DNA of 64,000 bases from Actinomyces sp. UMB0138 (GCF_002849225.1 NZ_PKMC01000003.1:62001-126000), one strand, 5' to 3'. Counted from the stretch's first letter, positions 43,694-52,805 are shown. The notes: generated by a model from the sequence alone, not told the origin. Translations and numbers: made by a program.

Positions 43694-45157
43694 TTAGCGT
43701 TCCGGTCTGCTTAGGTCAGCCTCCTTGGGACTCACCGCTGGCGCCCGAGTAACCAGCTTATGAATTGCCCAAATTGCCAAGAAGATAGGCAAGCCAATGT
43801 AGCTAGTAAGCAGGGTAGTAAAGTCACCGCGCCCTAGCAAGGCTTCGTAGTTTTGCCCGAGTATCACGACGATGCACATGATGAGGGCAATAATCGGCCC
43901 AAGCGGGAAAAAGGACGACTTGTACGGCAATTCGTCTAGAGAGTGCCCCTGCGCTAGGAATGCTTTCCGGAAGCGCAGGTGGGACCATGCAACCGCCACC
44001 CAAGTAATAAAACCAGCCAGACCGGAGGCATTAACGAGCCAGGTGTAGGCTCCCCCGTCTCCGATAAGAGAGGTGAGGAAGCATGCCGCTCCCACCATGG
44101 TGGTTGCAATTAGTGCGGGCACCGGTACCCCATGGGAAGAGGTCGAGGCGAATACGCGCGGAGCCTTGCCAGACTTGGCTAGCGCGTAGAGCATGCGCGT
44201 AGAGGCGTAGAGCCCGGAGTTTCCTGCCGACAGAACCGAGGTCAAGATGACGGCGTTCATCACCGCTGCTGCCGCCGCAATACCGGCGTTGTGGAATACG
44301 AGGGTAAAGGGGCTCACTGACAAGTTGTCGACGTCGGCGTTCAAGAGATCCGGGTTGGTATACGGAATAAGGAAGCCGATTACTGCAATGGCGCCAATGT
44401 AAAACAGCAAGATTCGCCAAAAAATAGAACGGATTGCACGCGGAATCGTTTCGCTGGGGTTTTCGGCCTCCCCCGCCGCGACCCCGACCAGTTCAGTGCC
44501 TTGAAACGAAAAGCCGGCAATCATGAATACCGAGAGCACGCCCATTCCCCCGTTAACGAAGGGCGCATCTCCAACTGTCCAGTTCTTAAAACCTGGGGAG
44601 GGCGATCCCATAATGCCCAAAATCATCCCCAGTCCGAGCACTAAGAACACGCAGACGGTAACCACCTTGATGGTAGCGAACCAGAACTCGCCCTCGCCAT
44701 ATGCTCGGGCAGAGACAGAATTCAGTACTACAAGCAACGCTAGGAAGATCGCAGACCATATCCAGGACGGCACATTGGGGGCCCAATACTTCATCACCAA
44801 CGCCGCTGCGACGAGCTCAGCGGCCACCGTGATCGCCCAGTTGTACCAGTAGTTCCACCCGATAGCGAAACCGAAGGAAGGGCTAATAAAACGGGTTCCA
44901 TAGTCTTCAAAGGAACCCGTTGTAGGAATATACGTTGCCATCTCGCCCAGCGACTGCATGAGCAGGTACACCATGATCCCGATCAGTGCGTAGGCCAGCA
45001 GAGCCCCTCCCGGGCCCGCGTCAGAAATGGTTGCACCAGATGCGACAAAGAGGCCGGTGCCAATAGCCCCGCCAATGGCGATCATATTTAGGTGTCGAGC
45101 TCTGAGGGATCGCTGCAAGTCAGTGCTGCCGCTTGCAGCTGCTTCAATGTCCGCCAT
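43694..45157 (-). CDS. Amino-acid permease, APC family (LysP/GABA-permease-like)
   Basis: Transporter of 487 aa with about 12 membrane helices. The APC signature begins HLNMIAIGGAIGTGLFVASG and continues into SLGEMATYIPTTGSFEDYGTRFISPSFGFAIGWNYWYNW. FSFQGTELVGVAAGEAENPSETIPRAI is the conserved loop. It resembles lysine-specific permeases, but I cannot assign the substrate. ATG 45157 has GAGGTGG directly upstream; ATG 45169 lacks one. Single gene with its own terminator. Confidence 0.9.
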   Translation of the reverse strand: MADIEAAASGSTDLQRSLRARHLNMIAIGGAIGTGLFVASGATISDAGPGGALLAYALIGIMVYLLMQSLGEMATYIPTTGSFEDYGTRFISPSFGFAIGWNYWYNWAITVAAELVAAALVMKYWAPNVPSWIWSAIFLALLVVLNSVSARAYGEGEFWFATIKVVTVCVFLVLGLGMILGIMGSPSPGFKNWTVGDAPFVNGGMGVLSVFMIAGFSFQGTELVGVAAGEAENPSETIPRAIRSIFWRILLFYIGAIAVIGFLIPYTNPDLLNADVDNLSVSPFTLVFHNAGIAAAAAVMNAVILTSVLSAGNSGLYASTRMLYALAKSGKAPRVFASTSSHGVPVPALIATTMVGAACFLTSLIGDGGAYTWLVNASGLAGFITWVAVAWSHLRFRKAFLAQGHSLDELPYKSSFFPLGPIIALIMCIVVILGQNYEALLGRGDFTTLLTSYIGLPIFLAIWAIHKLVTRAPAVSPKEADLSRPER

Positions 45158-45285
45158 AGTCCACCTCAAAACACATCTATCGATTTAGAATTGCTAGATC
45201 CAATCGAGCATAAGAGCATTCTGCCGCAGATTCAAAGCCTTAGTCGATACCGTTGCCAAACTGAGACATATCTTCCACAAAAATA

Positions 45286-46287
45286 TCATTTAGCCCTGTT
45301 CGCGAGCTTCCATACCAGTTCAGCCGTAGGGCGATCACAAACCAGGTCGGTCATCACTCCAGCATTCAACGCGGCCAGCAGCGCCTCCGCTTTCGCAGGC
45401 CCAGCCACTACACACAGGCGGCGCGGAATGCGGGCGAGCATCGCAGGGTTTGGCCCGGACGCCCTCTTATTGAGTTCTATGTTGCGCCACGTGCCATCCT
45501 TCTTTAGGAGCACGGTACACACGTCCCCTACTACCCCGCCTTTTGAAAGGCTGTATACCTCTTTAGTCGAAAGGTAGCCGGCCGAATAGACGTGGGAAGG
45601 CATTTCCCCTTTAAACGCCCCCACCCCAAAAACGGCAACGGAGGTCTTCCGCTGATACTCAAGCACGCGCTTGACGGCGCTTTCCTGCCACATGGCTTTC
45701 TTTGTGTCTGCTTTGTCGAAGAAAGCGGGCACCGGAAAGTGGATTACGTTGGCATTCCACCGGTCAGCCGCCTGCGACAGGATGAAGCCAACATGGGCAC
45801 TGCCGGAACTAGTAGTGGAGACCGCACCATTCAGCTGCACCACGGATACACCCCCGAGGTCGCGCGAGGGCAGGTGCTGGACCACTTCCGAGGTGGTGTT
45901 GCCCCAGGCAATCCCCACCGTGTCCCCACTTTGCACCATCTGGTCTAGCGCGCCCGCGGCCACCTTAGAAACCACTTGCAGCAGGCGATTCTGGCTAAGA
46001 GTGGATTCCACGTCGACGATTTGCACGTCTACGTGGAAGCGTTGCTTGAGTTTCATTGTCAAAACCGATTCGGAGGAAAAAGGAGGGCGAATCGTAATCT
46101 GTACAATCCCGCTCTTTCGGGCATAGGCAAGCAGCCTGGAGACGGTAGAGCGAGAAACACCCAACTTCTTAGAAATAGCCGCCATTGTCTGAGATTCGGC
46201 ATAGTACAACACTGCCGCCTTGCGCGCAGCCTCGGCCTTGGCCTTCCCCTCAGTCACCAACGCATGCTGACCAGACATTTTATTCAT
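45286..46287 (-). CDS. SorC/DeoR-type sugar-binding transcriptional regulator
   Basis: Regulator of 333 aa with an N-terminal helix-turn-helix (QTMAAISKKLGVSRSTVSRLLAYARKSGIVQI) and a SorC-type sugar-phosphate effector domain (GDTVGIAWGNTTSEVVQHL, GVVGDVC, RLCVVAGPAKAEALLAAL). It is divergent from glpD with two operator-like repeats between them, so it probably controls the glycerol genes and its own expression. Glycerol-3-phosphate as effector is a guess. ATG 46287 has TATACT seven bases upstream (leaderless). Confidence 0.88.
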   Translation of the reverse strand: MNKMSGQHALVTEGKAKAEAARKAAVLYYAESQTMAAISKKLGVSRSTVSRLLAYARKSGIVQITIRPPFSSESVLTMKLKQRFHVDVQIVDVESTLSQNRLLQVVSKVAAGALDQMVQSGDTVGIAWGNTTSEVVQHLPSRDLGGVSVVQLNGAVSTTSSGSAHVGFILSQAADRWNANVIHFPVPAFFDKADTKKAMWQESAVKRVLEYQRKTSVAVFGVGAFKGEMPSHVYSAGYLSTKEVYSLSKGGVVGDVCTVLLKKDGTWRNIELNKRASGPNPAMLARIPRRLCVVAGPAKAEALLAALNAGVMTDLVCDRPTAELVWKLANRAK

Positions 46288-46294
46288 ACTTCAA

Positions 46295-46300
46295 AGTATA
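46295..46300 (-). promoter_or_regulatory. -10 box of the leaderless regulator gene
   Basis: TATACT, then TTGAAGT, then ATG 46287 on the minus strand. It lies 3 bp from the first operator repeat, so bound regulator would block its own promoter. Confidence 0.5.
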
Positions 46301-46302
46301 GC

Positions 46303-46333
46303 TGCACATATGTGCAAATAGATTGCACATATG
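46303..46333. promoter_or_regulatory. Twin operator in the regulator-glpD spacer
   Basis: A perfect 14-bp palindrome TGCACATATGTGCA (46303-46316) and a second copy of its first ten bases, TGCACATATG (46324-46333). The copies are 21 bp apart, two helical turns, so they lie on the same DNA face. Probable binding sites of the adjacent SorC-type regulator. Confidence 0.7.
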
Positions 46334-46395
46334 ACCTAGGTCCGAAACAATGGAAAAAAGCTGCAACAGTGACTCACCCAACAAAGGAGTTAGTA

Positions 46396-48138
46396 ATGAC
46401 AGAAGGTGCGCTAAATCTTCAGCACCGCCAACAGGCACTTGAAGAAATGGCAAATGGTGAAGAGCTGGACATCCTCGTTCTCGGCGGCGGCGTAACTGGC
46501 GCGGGCATTGCTTATGACGCGGCGCTGCGCGGCCTGCGCGTCGGCATCGTTGAGGCACAGGACTGGGCATCCGGCACGTCCTCCCGTTCTTCCAAGCTGG
46601 TTCACGGCGGTCTCCGTTACCTCTACCAGCTTGATTTCAAGCTGGTCCACGAAGCACTGACCGAACGTGGCCTGCTGCTCGAAACCACCGCTCCGCACTT
46701 GGTGAAGAAGCTTCCGCTACTGTGGCCTTTCAAGACTCCCGTTATCGAGCGCGCCTACTCCACCGTCGGTGTCGGCATGTACGACGCAATGGCCCAGATG
46801 GCCCACCGCGGCTCCGTACCAATCCAGCGGCACGTCACCCGCAAGGGCGCCCTCGAGCTGGTCCCCGACCTAAGGCGCGATTCCCTGATCGGCGCAATGG
46901 TTTACTACGACGCTCGCGTTGACGACGCTCGCCTGGTTGTAAACCTGGTCCGTTCCGCGGTCGACTACGGCGCACTTGCCGCTTCGCGCACCATGGTCAC
47001 TGACATGTCCAAGGATGCAACCGGACGCGTCACTGGCGCCACCATCCGCGATCTGGAAAATGACAAGGAATACCAGGTTCGCGCCCGCACCATCATCAAC
47101 GCTTCCGGCGTCTGGACCGAAAAGACCGAGGCAATGGGCGGCACCGAGGGCGGCCTGAAGGTACTGGCCTCCAAGGGCATTCACATCGTTGTTCCCAAGG
47201 AACGTATCAAGGGCAAGACCGGCATGTTCGTGCGTACTGAAAAGTCCGTGCTGTTCATCATCCCGTGGAAGCGCTACTGGATCATCGGCACCACCGACAC
47301 CAAGTACGTCGAGGACCTGCGCAACCCGGTCGCCAACAAGACCGATATCGACTATGTACTGGACCAGGCGAACAAGGTTCTGAACGACCCGCTCACCCAC
47401 GACGACATTATTGGCGTCTACGCAGGCCTGCGCCCGCTGCTGCAGCCGGGCACCAAGGACGGCGATTCTGCTAAGTCCACAAAGGTTTCGCGCGAGCACA
47501 CCGTGACCGAGGCAGCCCCCGGCCTGGTTGTCATTGCCGGTGGCAAGCTGACCACCTACCGCCCGATGGCGGAGGATGCAGTTGACTTTGCCCTTGGCGA
47601 TCGTGCCAAGTCGCTGAAGTCGCTGACGGCCACTACCCCGCTTCGTGGCGCCGAGGGCTACCACGCACTGTGGAACCGCAGGCGCGCATTGGCATCCGAC
47701 TCTGGACTGTCGGTAGAGCACATCGAAGATATGCTGGACCGCTACGGCTCGGATATCGAGCTGGTTCTGGCTTCGATCAAGGAAGACGAATCGCTGGCTA
47801 AGGAACTGCAGGGCGCTCCTGAATATCTGCGCGCCGAAGTTGCTTTCGCAGTCACCCACGAGGGCGCCATGCACCTCGAGGACGTGCTGTGCCACCGCAT
47901 CCGCCTCACCTATGAGCATAGGGATCACGGCTTGTCCGCCCTCGAGGAGATCGCCTCGATCATGGCGCAGCTGCTCGGCTGGGACGACAAGAAGAAGAAG
48001 TTCGAGATCGATTCCTACACCGCTCGGGTGCAGTCCGAAGAAAAGGCACGCACCGCCACCGACGATGCCTCCTCGCAGGCAATTCGCGACCACATTGGCG
48101 ACGTGACTGACTTCTACCCGCTGAAGAGCGAAAACTAA
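46396..48138 (+). CDS. glpD: Aerobic glycerol-3-phosphate dehydrogenase
   Basis: FAD-dependent enzyme of 580 aa oxidising glycerol-3-phosphate to dihydroxyacetone phosphate at the membrane, feeding electrons to quinones. FAD site: LDILVLGGGVTGAGIAYDAALRG. Family motifs are SSKLVHGGLRYL, IINASGVWT, GTTDTKYVED and GLVVIAGGKLTTYR. AAGGAG precedes ATG 46396 by six bases; the long upstream extension lies across the operator and regulator gene and is rejected. Likely repressed from the twin operator and expressed with glpK as a catabolic module. Confidence 0.96.
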   Translation: MTEGALNLQHRQQALEEMANGEELDILVLGGGVTGAGIAYDAALRGLRVGIVEAQDWASGTSSRSSKLVHGGLRYLYQLDFKLVHEALTERGLLLETTAPHLVKKLPLLWPFKTPVIERAYSTVGVGMYDAMAQMAHRGSVPIQRHVTRKGALELVPDLRRDSLIGAMVYYDARVDDARLVVNLVRSAVDYGALAASRTMVTDMSKDATGRVTGATIRDLENDKEYQVRARTIINASGVWTEKTEAMGGTEGGLKVLASKGIHIVVPKERIKGKTGMFVRTEKSVLFIIPWKRYWIIGTTDTKYVEDLRNPVANKTDIDYVLDQANKVLNDPLTHDDIIGVYAGLRPLLQPGTKDGDSAKSTKVSREHTVTEAAPGLVVIAGGKLTTYRPMAEDAVDFALGDRAKSLKSLTATTPLRGAEGYHALWNRRRALASDSGLSVEHIEDMLDRYGSDIELVLASIKEDESLAKELQGAPEYLRAEVAFAVTHEGAMHLEDVLCHRIRLTYEHRDHGLSALEEIASIMAQLLGWDDKKKKFEIDSYTARVQSEEKARTATDDASSQAIRDHIGDVTDFYPLKSEN

Positions 48139-48145
48139 ACATTTT

Positions 48146-48186
48146 CCCCCGCCGCTTCGGGAACTGGTTGGTTCTCCCGGCGGGGG
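48146..48186 (+). terminator. Terminator of glpD
   Basis: 9-bp GC stem CCCCCGCCG and CGGCGGGGG, with extra internal pairing GGGAAC/GTTCTCC, followed by ATCTTTAT. Confidence 0.8.
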
Positions 48187-48230
48187 ATCTTTATACTTCG
48201 GTCGGTTCAAAGACGAATCGGCCCAGATGG

Positions 48231-48269
48231 GCCGGCATGCCAGGGTACGATTGCCATTGAGATGCCGGC
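48231..48269 (+). other. Inverted repeat in the glpK leader
   Basis: Arms GCCGGCAT (48231-48238) and ATGCCGGC (48262-48269) separated by 23 bp, ending 21 bp before the glpK ribosome-binding site. It could be an operator or an RNA hairpin. Confidence 0.45.
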
Positions 48270-48300
48270 TGTATCTCGCATATTAATCTGGAGGACAATG

Positions 48301-49827
48301 ATGACTGACAAAGATTATGTACTAGCTATCGACCAGGGGACTACCTCTTCGCGCGCTATTTTGTTCAACCATAGTGGCGACATTGTGGCTTCGGCACAGA
48401 AGGAACACGAACAGATCTTCCCGAAGCCAGGCTGGGTAGAGCACAATCCCATCGAGATTTGGGACAACGTGCGTTACTGCGTGGCATCTACTTTGCAACA
48501 GGCACAGATCAATAGGCACGCGATTGCAGCGGTAGGCATTACGAACCAGCGTGAAACCGTAGTCGTTTGGGATAAGAACACTGGCGAGCCCGTTTACAAC
48601 GCAATCGTCTGGCAGGATACTCGTACCTCCAAGATTATTCGCGAGCTTGCCGGCGAGGACGGGCTGTCTAAGTACCGCAACATTTGCGGCCTCGACCTGT
48701 CCACTTACTATTCCGGCCCGGAGCTGAAGTGGATTTTGGACAATGTCGAGGGTGCCCGCGAGCGCGCGGAGGCCGGGGAGCTGCTGTTTGGTAACACGGA
48801 CACTTGGGTGCTGTGGAATCTAACTGGTGGGGTCAACGGTGGCGTGCACAAGACTGACGTCACTAACGCTTCGCGTACGATGCTGATGGATATTAGGACG
48901 CTGAAGTGGCGCGAGGACGTGTGCAAGGATTTCGGCATTCCTATGAAGATGCTTCCCGAGATTTGCTCGTCTTCGGAAATTTACGGCTACGGTAGGAAGA
49001 ATGGTCTGCTGATCGATACTCCTGTTGCGGGTATTTTGGGCGATCAGCAGGCGGCTACTTTCGGGCAGGCGTGTTTCAAGAAGGGCATGGCTAAGAATAC
49101 TTACGGCACCGGCTGCTTCACCCTGATCAATACGGGTAAGGAGCCCGTCTTCTCCGAGAACGGTCTGCTGACCACCGTTGCTTACAAGATTGGCGACCAG
49201 GAGCCTTCTTACGCGCTCGAGGGTTCGATCGCGGTTACCGGATCGCTGATTCAGTGGCTGCGGGACAATTTGGGAATTATTTCTTCTTCTTCCGAGGTCG
49301 AAGAGCTGGCTTCCAGCGTCGAGGACAATGGGGGCGTCTACTTCGTTCCCGCTTTCTCGGGTCTGTTTGCCCCGTACTGGAAGGATGATGCTCGCGGCGT
49401 GATTGTGGGCCTGACTCGGTACAACACCAAGGCACACATTGCCCGGGCGGCATTGGAGGCTACGGCTTTCCAGACGCGCGAGGTGCTCGAGGCCATGAAT
49501 GCTGATTCTGGCGTGGAGCTGACCGAGCTGCGTGTGGACGGCGGCATGACTAATGACAACCTGCTCATGCAGTTCCAGGCTGATCAGCTCGGATGCAAGA
49601 TTGTGCGCCCGAAGGTCATGGAGACTACCGCGCTCGGTGCGGCCTATGCTGCGGGCATCGCGGTTGGTTTCTGGGAGGGCGAATCCGACGTGGAAGCCAA
49701 CTGGGCCAAGAAGGACGAATGGAATCCTGGCGAGGATCGCGAAGAATACGATCGCACCTACAGGCTGTGGAAGAAGGCTGTAACGCGCACCTTCGAATGG
49801 GTTGACAAGGACGTAGCAACCGAGTAA
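48301..49827 (+). CDS. glpK: Glycerol kinase
   Basis: Enzyme of 508 aa phosphorylating glycerol to sn-glycerol-3-phosphate, the substrate of GlpD. DQGTTSSRAILF (11-22) is the phosphate-binding loop. WFVH/NPIEIW-type substrate motifs appear as GWVEHNPIEIW, then GAVGDQQAA-type GILGDQQAATFGQACF and LRVDGGMTNDNLLMQFQADQLG. Of two adjacent ATG codons, 48301 is spaced six bases from GGAGG (48290-48294), while 48298 is only three. No glpF facilitator gene is present in the window. Confidence 0.97.
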   Translation: MTDKDYVLAIDQGTTSSRAILFNHSGDIVASAQKEHEQIFPKPGWVEHNPIEIWDNVRYCVASTLQQAQINRHAIAAVGITNQRETVVVWDKNTGEPVYNAIVWQDTRTSKIIRELAGEDGLSKYRNICGLDLSTYYSGPELKWILDNVEGARERAEAGELLFGNTDTWVLWNLTGGVNGGVHKTDVTNASRTMLMDIRTLKWREDVCKDFGIPMKMLPEICSSSEIYGYGRKNGLLIDTPVAGILGDQQAATFGQACFKKGMAKNTYGTGCFTLINTGKEPVFSENGLLTTVAYKIGDQEPSYALEGSIAVTGSLIQWLRDNLGIISSSSEVEELASSVEDNGGVYFVPAFSGLFAPYWKDDARGVIVGLTRYNTKAHIARAALEATAFQTREVLEAMNADSGVELTELRVDGGMTNDNLLMQFQADQLGCKIVRPKVMETTALGAAYAAGIAVGFWEGESDVEANWAKKDEWNPGEDREEYDRTYRLWKKAVTRTFEWVDKDVATE

Positions 49828-49841
49828 TCCCAGTTTGTTCC

Positions 49842-49872
49842 GGCTAGCCCAAGGTTTTGCCTTGGGCTAGCC
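49842..49872 (+). terminator. Terminator of glpK overlapping the plsC-type promoter
   Basis: 13-bp perfect stem GGCTAGCCCAAGG and CCTTGGGCTAGCC, loop TTTTG, then TTTTG. The descending arm contains TAGCCT, which sits six bases before the next ATG and may be that gene's -10 box. Confidence 0.85.
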
Positions 49873-49873
49873 T
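49868..49873 (+). promoter_or_regulatory. Possible -10 box of the acyltransferase gene inside the glpK terminator
   Basis: TAGCCT, then TTTGTT, then ATG 49880. The spacing of 6 nt equals that of the other leaderless genes. No ribosome-binding site is available because the terminator ends 7 bases before the ATG. Confidence 0.4.
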
Positions 49874-49879
49874 TTTGTT

Positions 49880-50482
49880 ATGGCCAACCTGCTAAGCAAG
49901 TCGCTCCGTTCCGGCTTAGCCTACGCCCTCGTAAAAATTGGTCGGGTGCGGCTAGAAGAAGAGAGCCTTTCCCCGAAGAGCTTTTCTTCCCCAACTATCT
50001 TTTACGCGAACCACACTTCTCACCTAGATTTCTTGCTGATTTGGACGCTGTTGCCGCTTCGCGGGCAACTGCATCCCGTGGCGGCCAAAGACTACTGGCA
50101 GGTATTTCCCCGCTCGGCACCCGCTCGCTTTTTTCACGCCTACCTGGTCGATCGGGGCGGTCGGGGCAGAAGAAACCAGGTGAAGGGCATGAGTCAGGTG
50201 CTGGCAGCAGGCGATTCGATCCTCATTTTTCCCGAGGGCACCCGGGGCGATGGACGAACCCTAGGCCGATTCCACCGCGGGTTATATTTCTTGGCGAAGC
50301 AGAACCCGGACGTACCGGTGGTTCCTATCCGATTGCGCAATCTTGCTAGGATTCTGCCAAAGGGCCAGCATGTTCCGTCTTTGCACAGGGCAACAGTTGC
50401 TTTCCTGCCTCCGCTTGTCTTGCGGAGCACGGACTCGCCTGCTTCTTTCCTGTTGCGGGCCAGGAGTTTGCTTACCAACTAG
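49880..50482 (+). CDS. PlsC-type 1-acylglycerol-3-phosphate acyltransferase family protein
   Basis: Membrane-associated acyltransferase of 200 aa. Motif I is NHTSHLD (44-50), motif III FPEGTR (117-122), with VPIRLRN as motif IV. It acylates lysophosphatidate or a related lipid, a downstream use of the glycerol-3-phosphate made by GlpK. The start is peculiar: ATG 49880 is only seven bases from the glpK terminator stem, with no ribosome-binding site, so leaderless translation is likely. Its stop interlocks with that of the convergent Nei-type gene (CTAG 50479-50482). Confidence 0.88.
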   Translation: MANLLSKSLRSGLAYALVKIGRVRLEEESLSPKSFSSPTIFYANHTSHLDFLLIWTLLPLRGQLHPVAAKDYWQVFPRSAPARFFHAYLVDRGGRGRRNQVKGMSQVLAAGDSILIFPEGTRGDGRTLGRFHRGLYFLAKQNPDVPVVPIRLRNLARILPKGQHVPSLHRATVAFLPPLVLRSTDSPASFLLRARSLLTN

Positions 50483-51249
50483 CGCTGGCAGCCGGGGCAC
50501 CAAAACAGCCTGCGCCCGCCCATCAGGGTTTCTTTTACGGTGGTCCCACACCTCGGGCAGGCCCGCCCAGTCCGGTGGTAGACGGCGAAGCGGGTATCTA
50601 CCTCGTCGGCGCCCGCCCTCTTGTATTTGCTTTCTAAGGTGTCGATGATTCCGCTTTGTAGGCCTTGCCCCATTGCACAGGCCAGGTCATCCCACAACCT
50701 TTCTAGTCTGGGCACCGCCACGTTCTGGCCTTTTCGAAACGGCGAAATGCCCACGCGAAAGAGGCACTCGGCGCGATAGATGTTCCCCGGCCCGGACACC
50801 ACCTTCTGATCCATGACCAGTTTGCCGATGGGCACCGCCTTCTTCTTGATCGCCAGGCAAAAACGCTCTTTGCCCTGCGGATCGGCGCGCAGCGGGTCGG
50901 GGCCGAGGCGGCCTATCACGGCACGCACGCCTGTTTCGTCTAATAATTCACAGGTGTTCGGACCAGACAGGTACGCGCTGTTGGATCCACTTGAAAGCGC
51001 CAGCCGCACATTCGGCCCGCCGCTGCTCCGCCAGTCCCCGTATAGCCCAAGGTGAACGTGCACGTAGAGGTCGCTGAAGTGCAGAAATAGATGTTTTCCC
51101 CAGGCGAAGGCCTCCTGCAGCACCTGCCCGTTGATCCGTGCTGCCTGGGAGACGAAGCGTCCTTGCGGCGAGGAGGCCGCTACCGGCCTCCCCCGGAATA
51201 GTTCCTCGAGCATCCGCGCCTGTCGATGAATCTTATGGCCTTCAGGCAC
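50479..51249 (-). CDS. Fpg/Nei-family DNA glycosylase
   Basis: Base-excision repair enzyme of 256 aa. It starts MPEGHKIHRQA; after loss of Met the N-terminal Pro and Glu are catalytic, and His at position 5 rather than Pro-Glu-Leu-Pro points to the Nei (endonuclease VIII) branch. A helix-two-turn-helix segment (KLVMDQKVVSGPGNIYRAECLFRVGISP) and a zinc finger with Cys231, Cys234, Cys251 and Cys254 are intact. GTG 51249 has AGGGGGA upstream. It removes oxidised pyrimidines. Divergent from mgtE. Confidence 0.92.
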   Translation of the reverse strand: MPEGHKIHRQARMLEELFRGRPVAASSPQGRFVSQAARINGQVLQEAFAWGKHLFLHFSDLYVHVHLGLYGDWRSSGGPNVRLALSSGSNSAYLSGPNTCELLDETGVRAVIGRLGPDPLRADPQGKERFCLAIKKKAVPIGKLVMDQKVVSGPGNIYRAECLFRVGISPFRKGQNVAVPRLERLWDDLACAMGQGLQSGIIDTLESKYKRAGADEVDTRFAVYHRTGRACPRCGTTVKETLMGGRRLFWCPGCQR

Positions 51250-51308
51250 CCTTTCCCCCTAAAGTCAACTATCCTAGTTTAGGCCAGTTCCCCTACCAGG
51301 AGGCTCCT

Positions 51309-52652
51309 TTGCAAGACGACGTAAGCACCGCCAAGATTCGGGACCTCATTGACCATCGCGACCTCACCTCGCTGGCGGCGCTGGTACGTGGGCTTTCTAC
51401 TAACCGCACCGTTAGGGTGCTGTCCGAGCTTCCTTTGAAAGAGGCCGCGGTTGTCTTCCGGCTTCTAGAGAAGAACATGTCGCTGAAGGCCTTCGAGGAA
51501 TTGGACCAGCCCACCCAGGCGGATTTGATCAGCCAACTCTCGCGTAGCCAAGTCCTCGACATCTTCCGCTCTTTGGATCCAGAAGATCAGACCTGGCTCC
51601 TTGACGAGGTGCCTTCTAAGGTTGCCAAGCAAATTGTTTCCAGCCTGGATCCGGCCGAAGTCGAAGACACTATGAATCTTCTGGGCTATAGGCGCGATTC
51701 TATTGGCCGGCGCATGTCGCCCCAGGAATTGCGGTCGAATCCTTCCGAAACTGCCGCGGGCCTGCTGGAGCGCATTGGCGCTCACGACGCAGACAACGAC
51801 ATTCTGTCTGAAATTCCGGTGCTCACTACCGACCGCAAACTGGTAGGCAAAGTGGAATTGAAATCGCTGCTGTCGGCTCCACCTGAGACCCAGGTGGGCG
51901 ATCTGATGGTGATCGACCCGTTCTACTCTTTCACTTACGAGGACGAAGAAAAGGTGGCGCGCGAGATTTTGCGTCACGGTGAGCTGATCCACCCCATAGT
52001 GGATTCCGAGAAGCGACTGGTAGGTATCGTTCCCCTGTTGGACGCGGCCCGCATTGACTACCAGGCAGCCGAAGAGGACCACGCTCGCGCAGGTGCAGCT
52101 GAACCACTGCGCAGGCCTTACTTACTCACTTCTGTTTTTAAGGTGGCTCGCTCCCGTATCGTATGGCTACTGGTATTGGGCATTTCGGCCACTTTGACCG
52201 TGCAGGTACTAGAGGTATTCGAGGCGACCCTGTCTCAGAAGATCGCGCTATCTTTATTTATTCCCCTACTGATTGGCATTGGGGGCAATACCGGCTCGCA
52301 GGCCGCAACTACCGTCACTCGCGCCCTCGCCACCGGCGAGATCGGCATTCGCGACGTTGGCAAAGTGGCCTTCAAGGAAGTACGCACCGGACTACTGGTA
52401 GGCGCATTGTTAGCGGTAGTGGCACTAATAATTGCCTCCCTGGTTTACGGCATCGATATTGGCAGCGTAATTGGGCTAACCCTGATCTTGAATTGCCCAA
52501 TTGCCGCTACCGTCGGTGGCGTAATTCCACTGGTTGCTAAAGCCTGCAAGGTTGATCCGGCAGTTTTTTCGACCCCGTTTATCTCTACGTTCTGCGACGC
52601 TACCGGCCTGCTGGTCTACTTCATGGTTGCCAAAACACTGCTCGGCCTTTAG
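51309..52652 (+). CDS. mgtE: MgtE-type magnesium transporter
   Basis: Mg2+ channel of 447 aa. It has an N-terminal superhelical domain (AVVFRLLEKNMSLKAFEELDQPTQADLISQLS), two CBS domains (IPVLTTDRKLVGKVELKSLL and HPIVDSEKRLVGIVPLLDA) and a five-helix membrane domain (VWLLVLGISATLTVQVLEVFEATLSQ, FIPLLIGIGGNTGSQAATTVTRALATGEI). Start is TTG 51309 with AGGAGG five bases upstream, much stronger than any upstream codon. The 60-bp spacer to the Nei gene is too short for a Mg2+ riboswitch. The stop codon lies inside a 14-bp inverted-repeat arm. Confidence 0.95.
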   Translation: MQDDVSTAKIRDLIDHRDLTSLAALVRGLSTNRTVRVLSELPLKEAAVVFRLLEKNMSLKAFEELDQPTQADLISQLSRSQVLDIFRSLDPEDQTWLLDEVPSKVAKQIVSSLDPAEVEDTMNLLGYRRDSIGRRMSPQELRSNPSETAAGLLERIGAHDADNDILSEIPVLTTDRKLVGKVELKSLLSAPPETQVGDLMVIDPFYSFTYEDEEKVAREILRHGELIHPIVDSEKRLVGIVPLLDAARIDYQAAEEDHARAGAAEPLRRPYLLTSVFKVARSRIVWLLVLGISATLTVQVLEVFEATLSQKIALSLFIPLLIGIGGNTGSQAATTVTRALATGEIGIRDVGKVAFKEVRTGLLVGALLAVVALIIASLVYGIDIGSVIGLTLILNCPIAATVGGVIPLVAKACKVDPAVFSTPFISTFCDATGLLVYFMVAKTLLGL

Positions 52653-52805
52653 TCCCGCCAGCGCGAGCTAGCACACATACCTTAGGACGCTTTAATCTGA
52701 AATGAGATCTTCGTCTCTAAACGGTCCGCACGGGGCTGCGAAAGTAAACAACACCTACATTAGGCACCTTATAGATAATTTCCTCTTAGCTTGGCGGGAC
52801 TAAAG
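52647..52805. repeat. 159-bp segment bounded by 14-bp inverted repeats at the mgtE 3' end
   Basis: CTTTAGTCCCGCCA (52647-52660) and its exact complement TGGCGGGACTAAAG (52792-52805). The left arm contains the mgtE stop codon. No target-site duplication is visible at the edges. Either a large RNA hairpin ending the mgtE transcript or a small terminal-repeat element. Confidence 0.55.

Noticed and set aside
46870..48210. 446-codon open frame antisense to glpD
   Set aside because: It mirrors the codon pattern of glpD, has no start signal and no recognisable protein features.
51250..51308. Magnesium riboswitch before mgtE
   Set aside because: Only 60 bp separate the divergent start codons, too short for an M-box or ykoK element.
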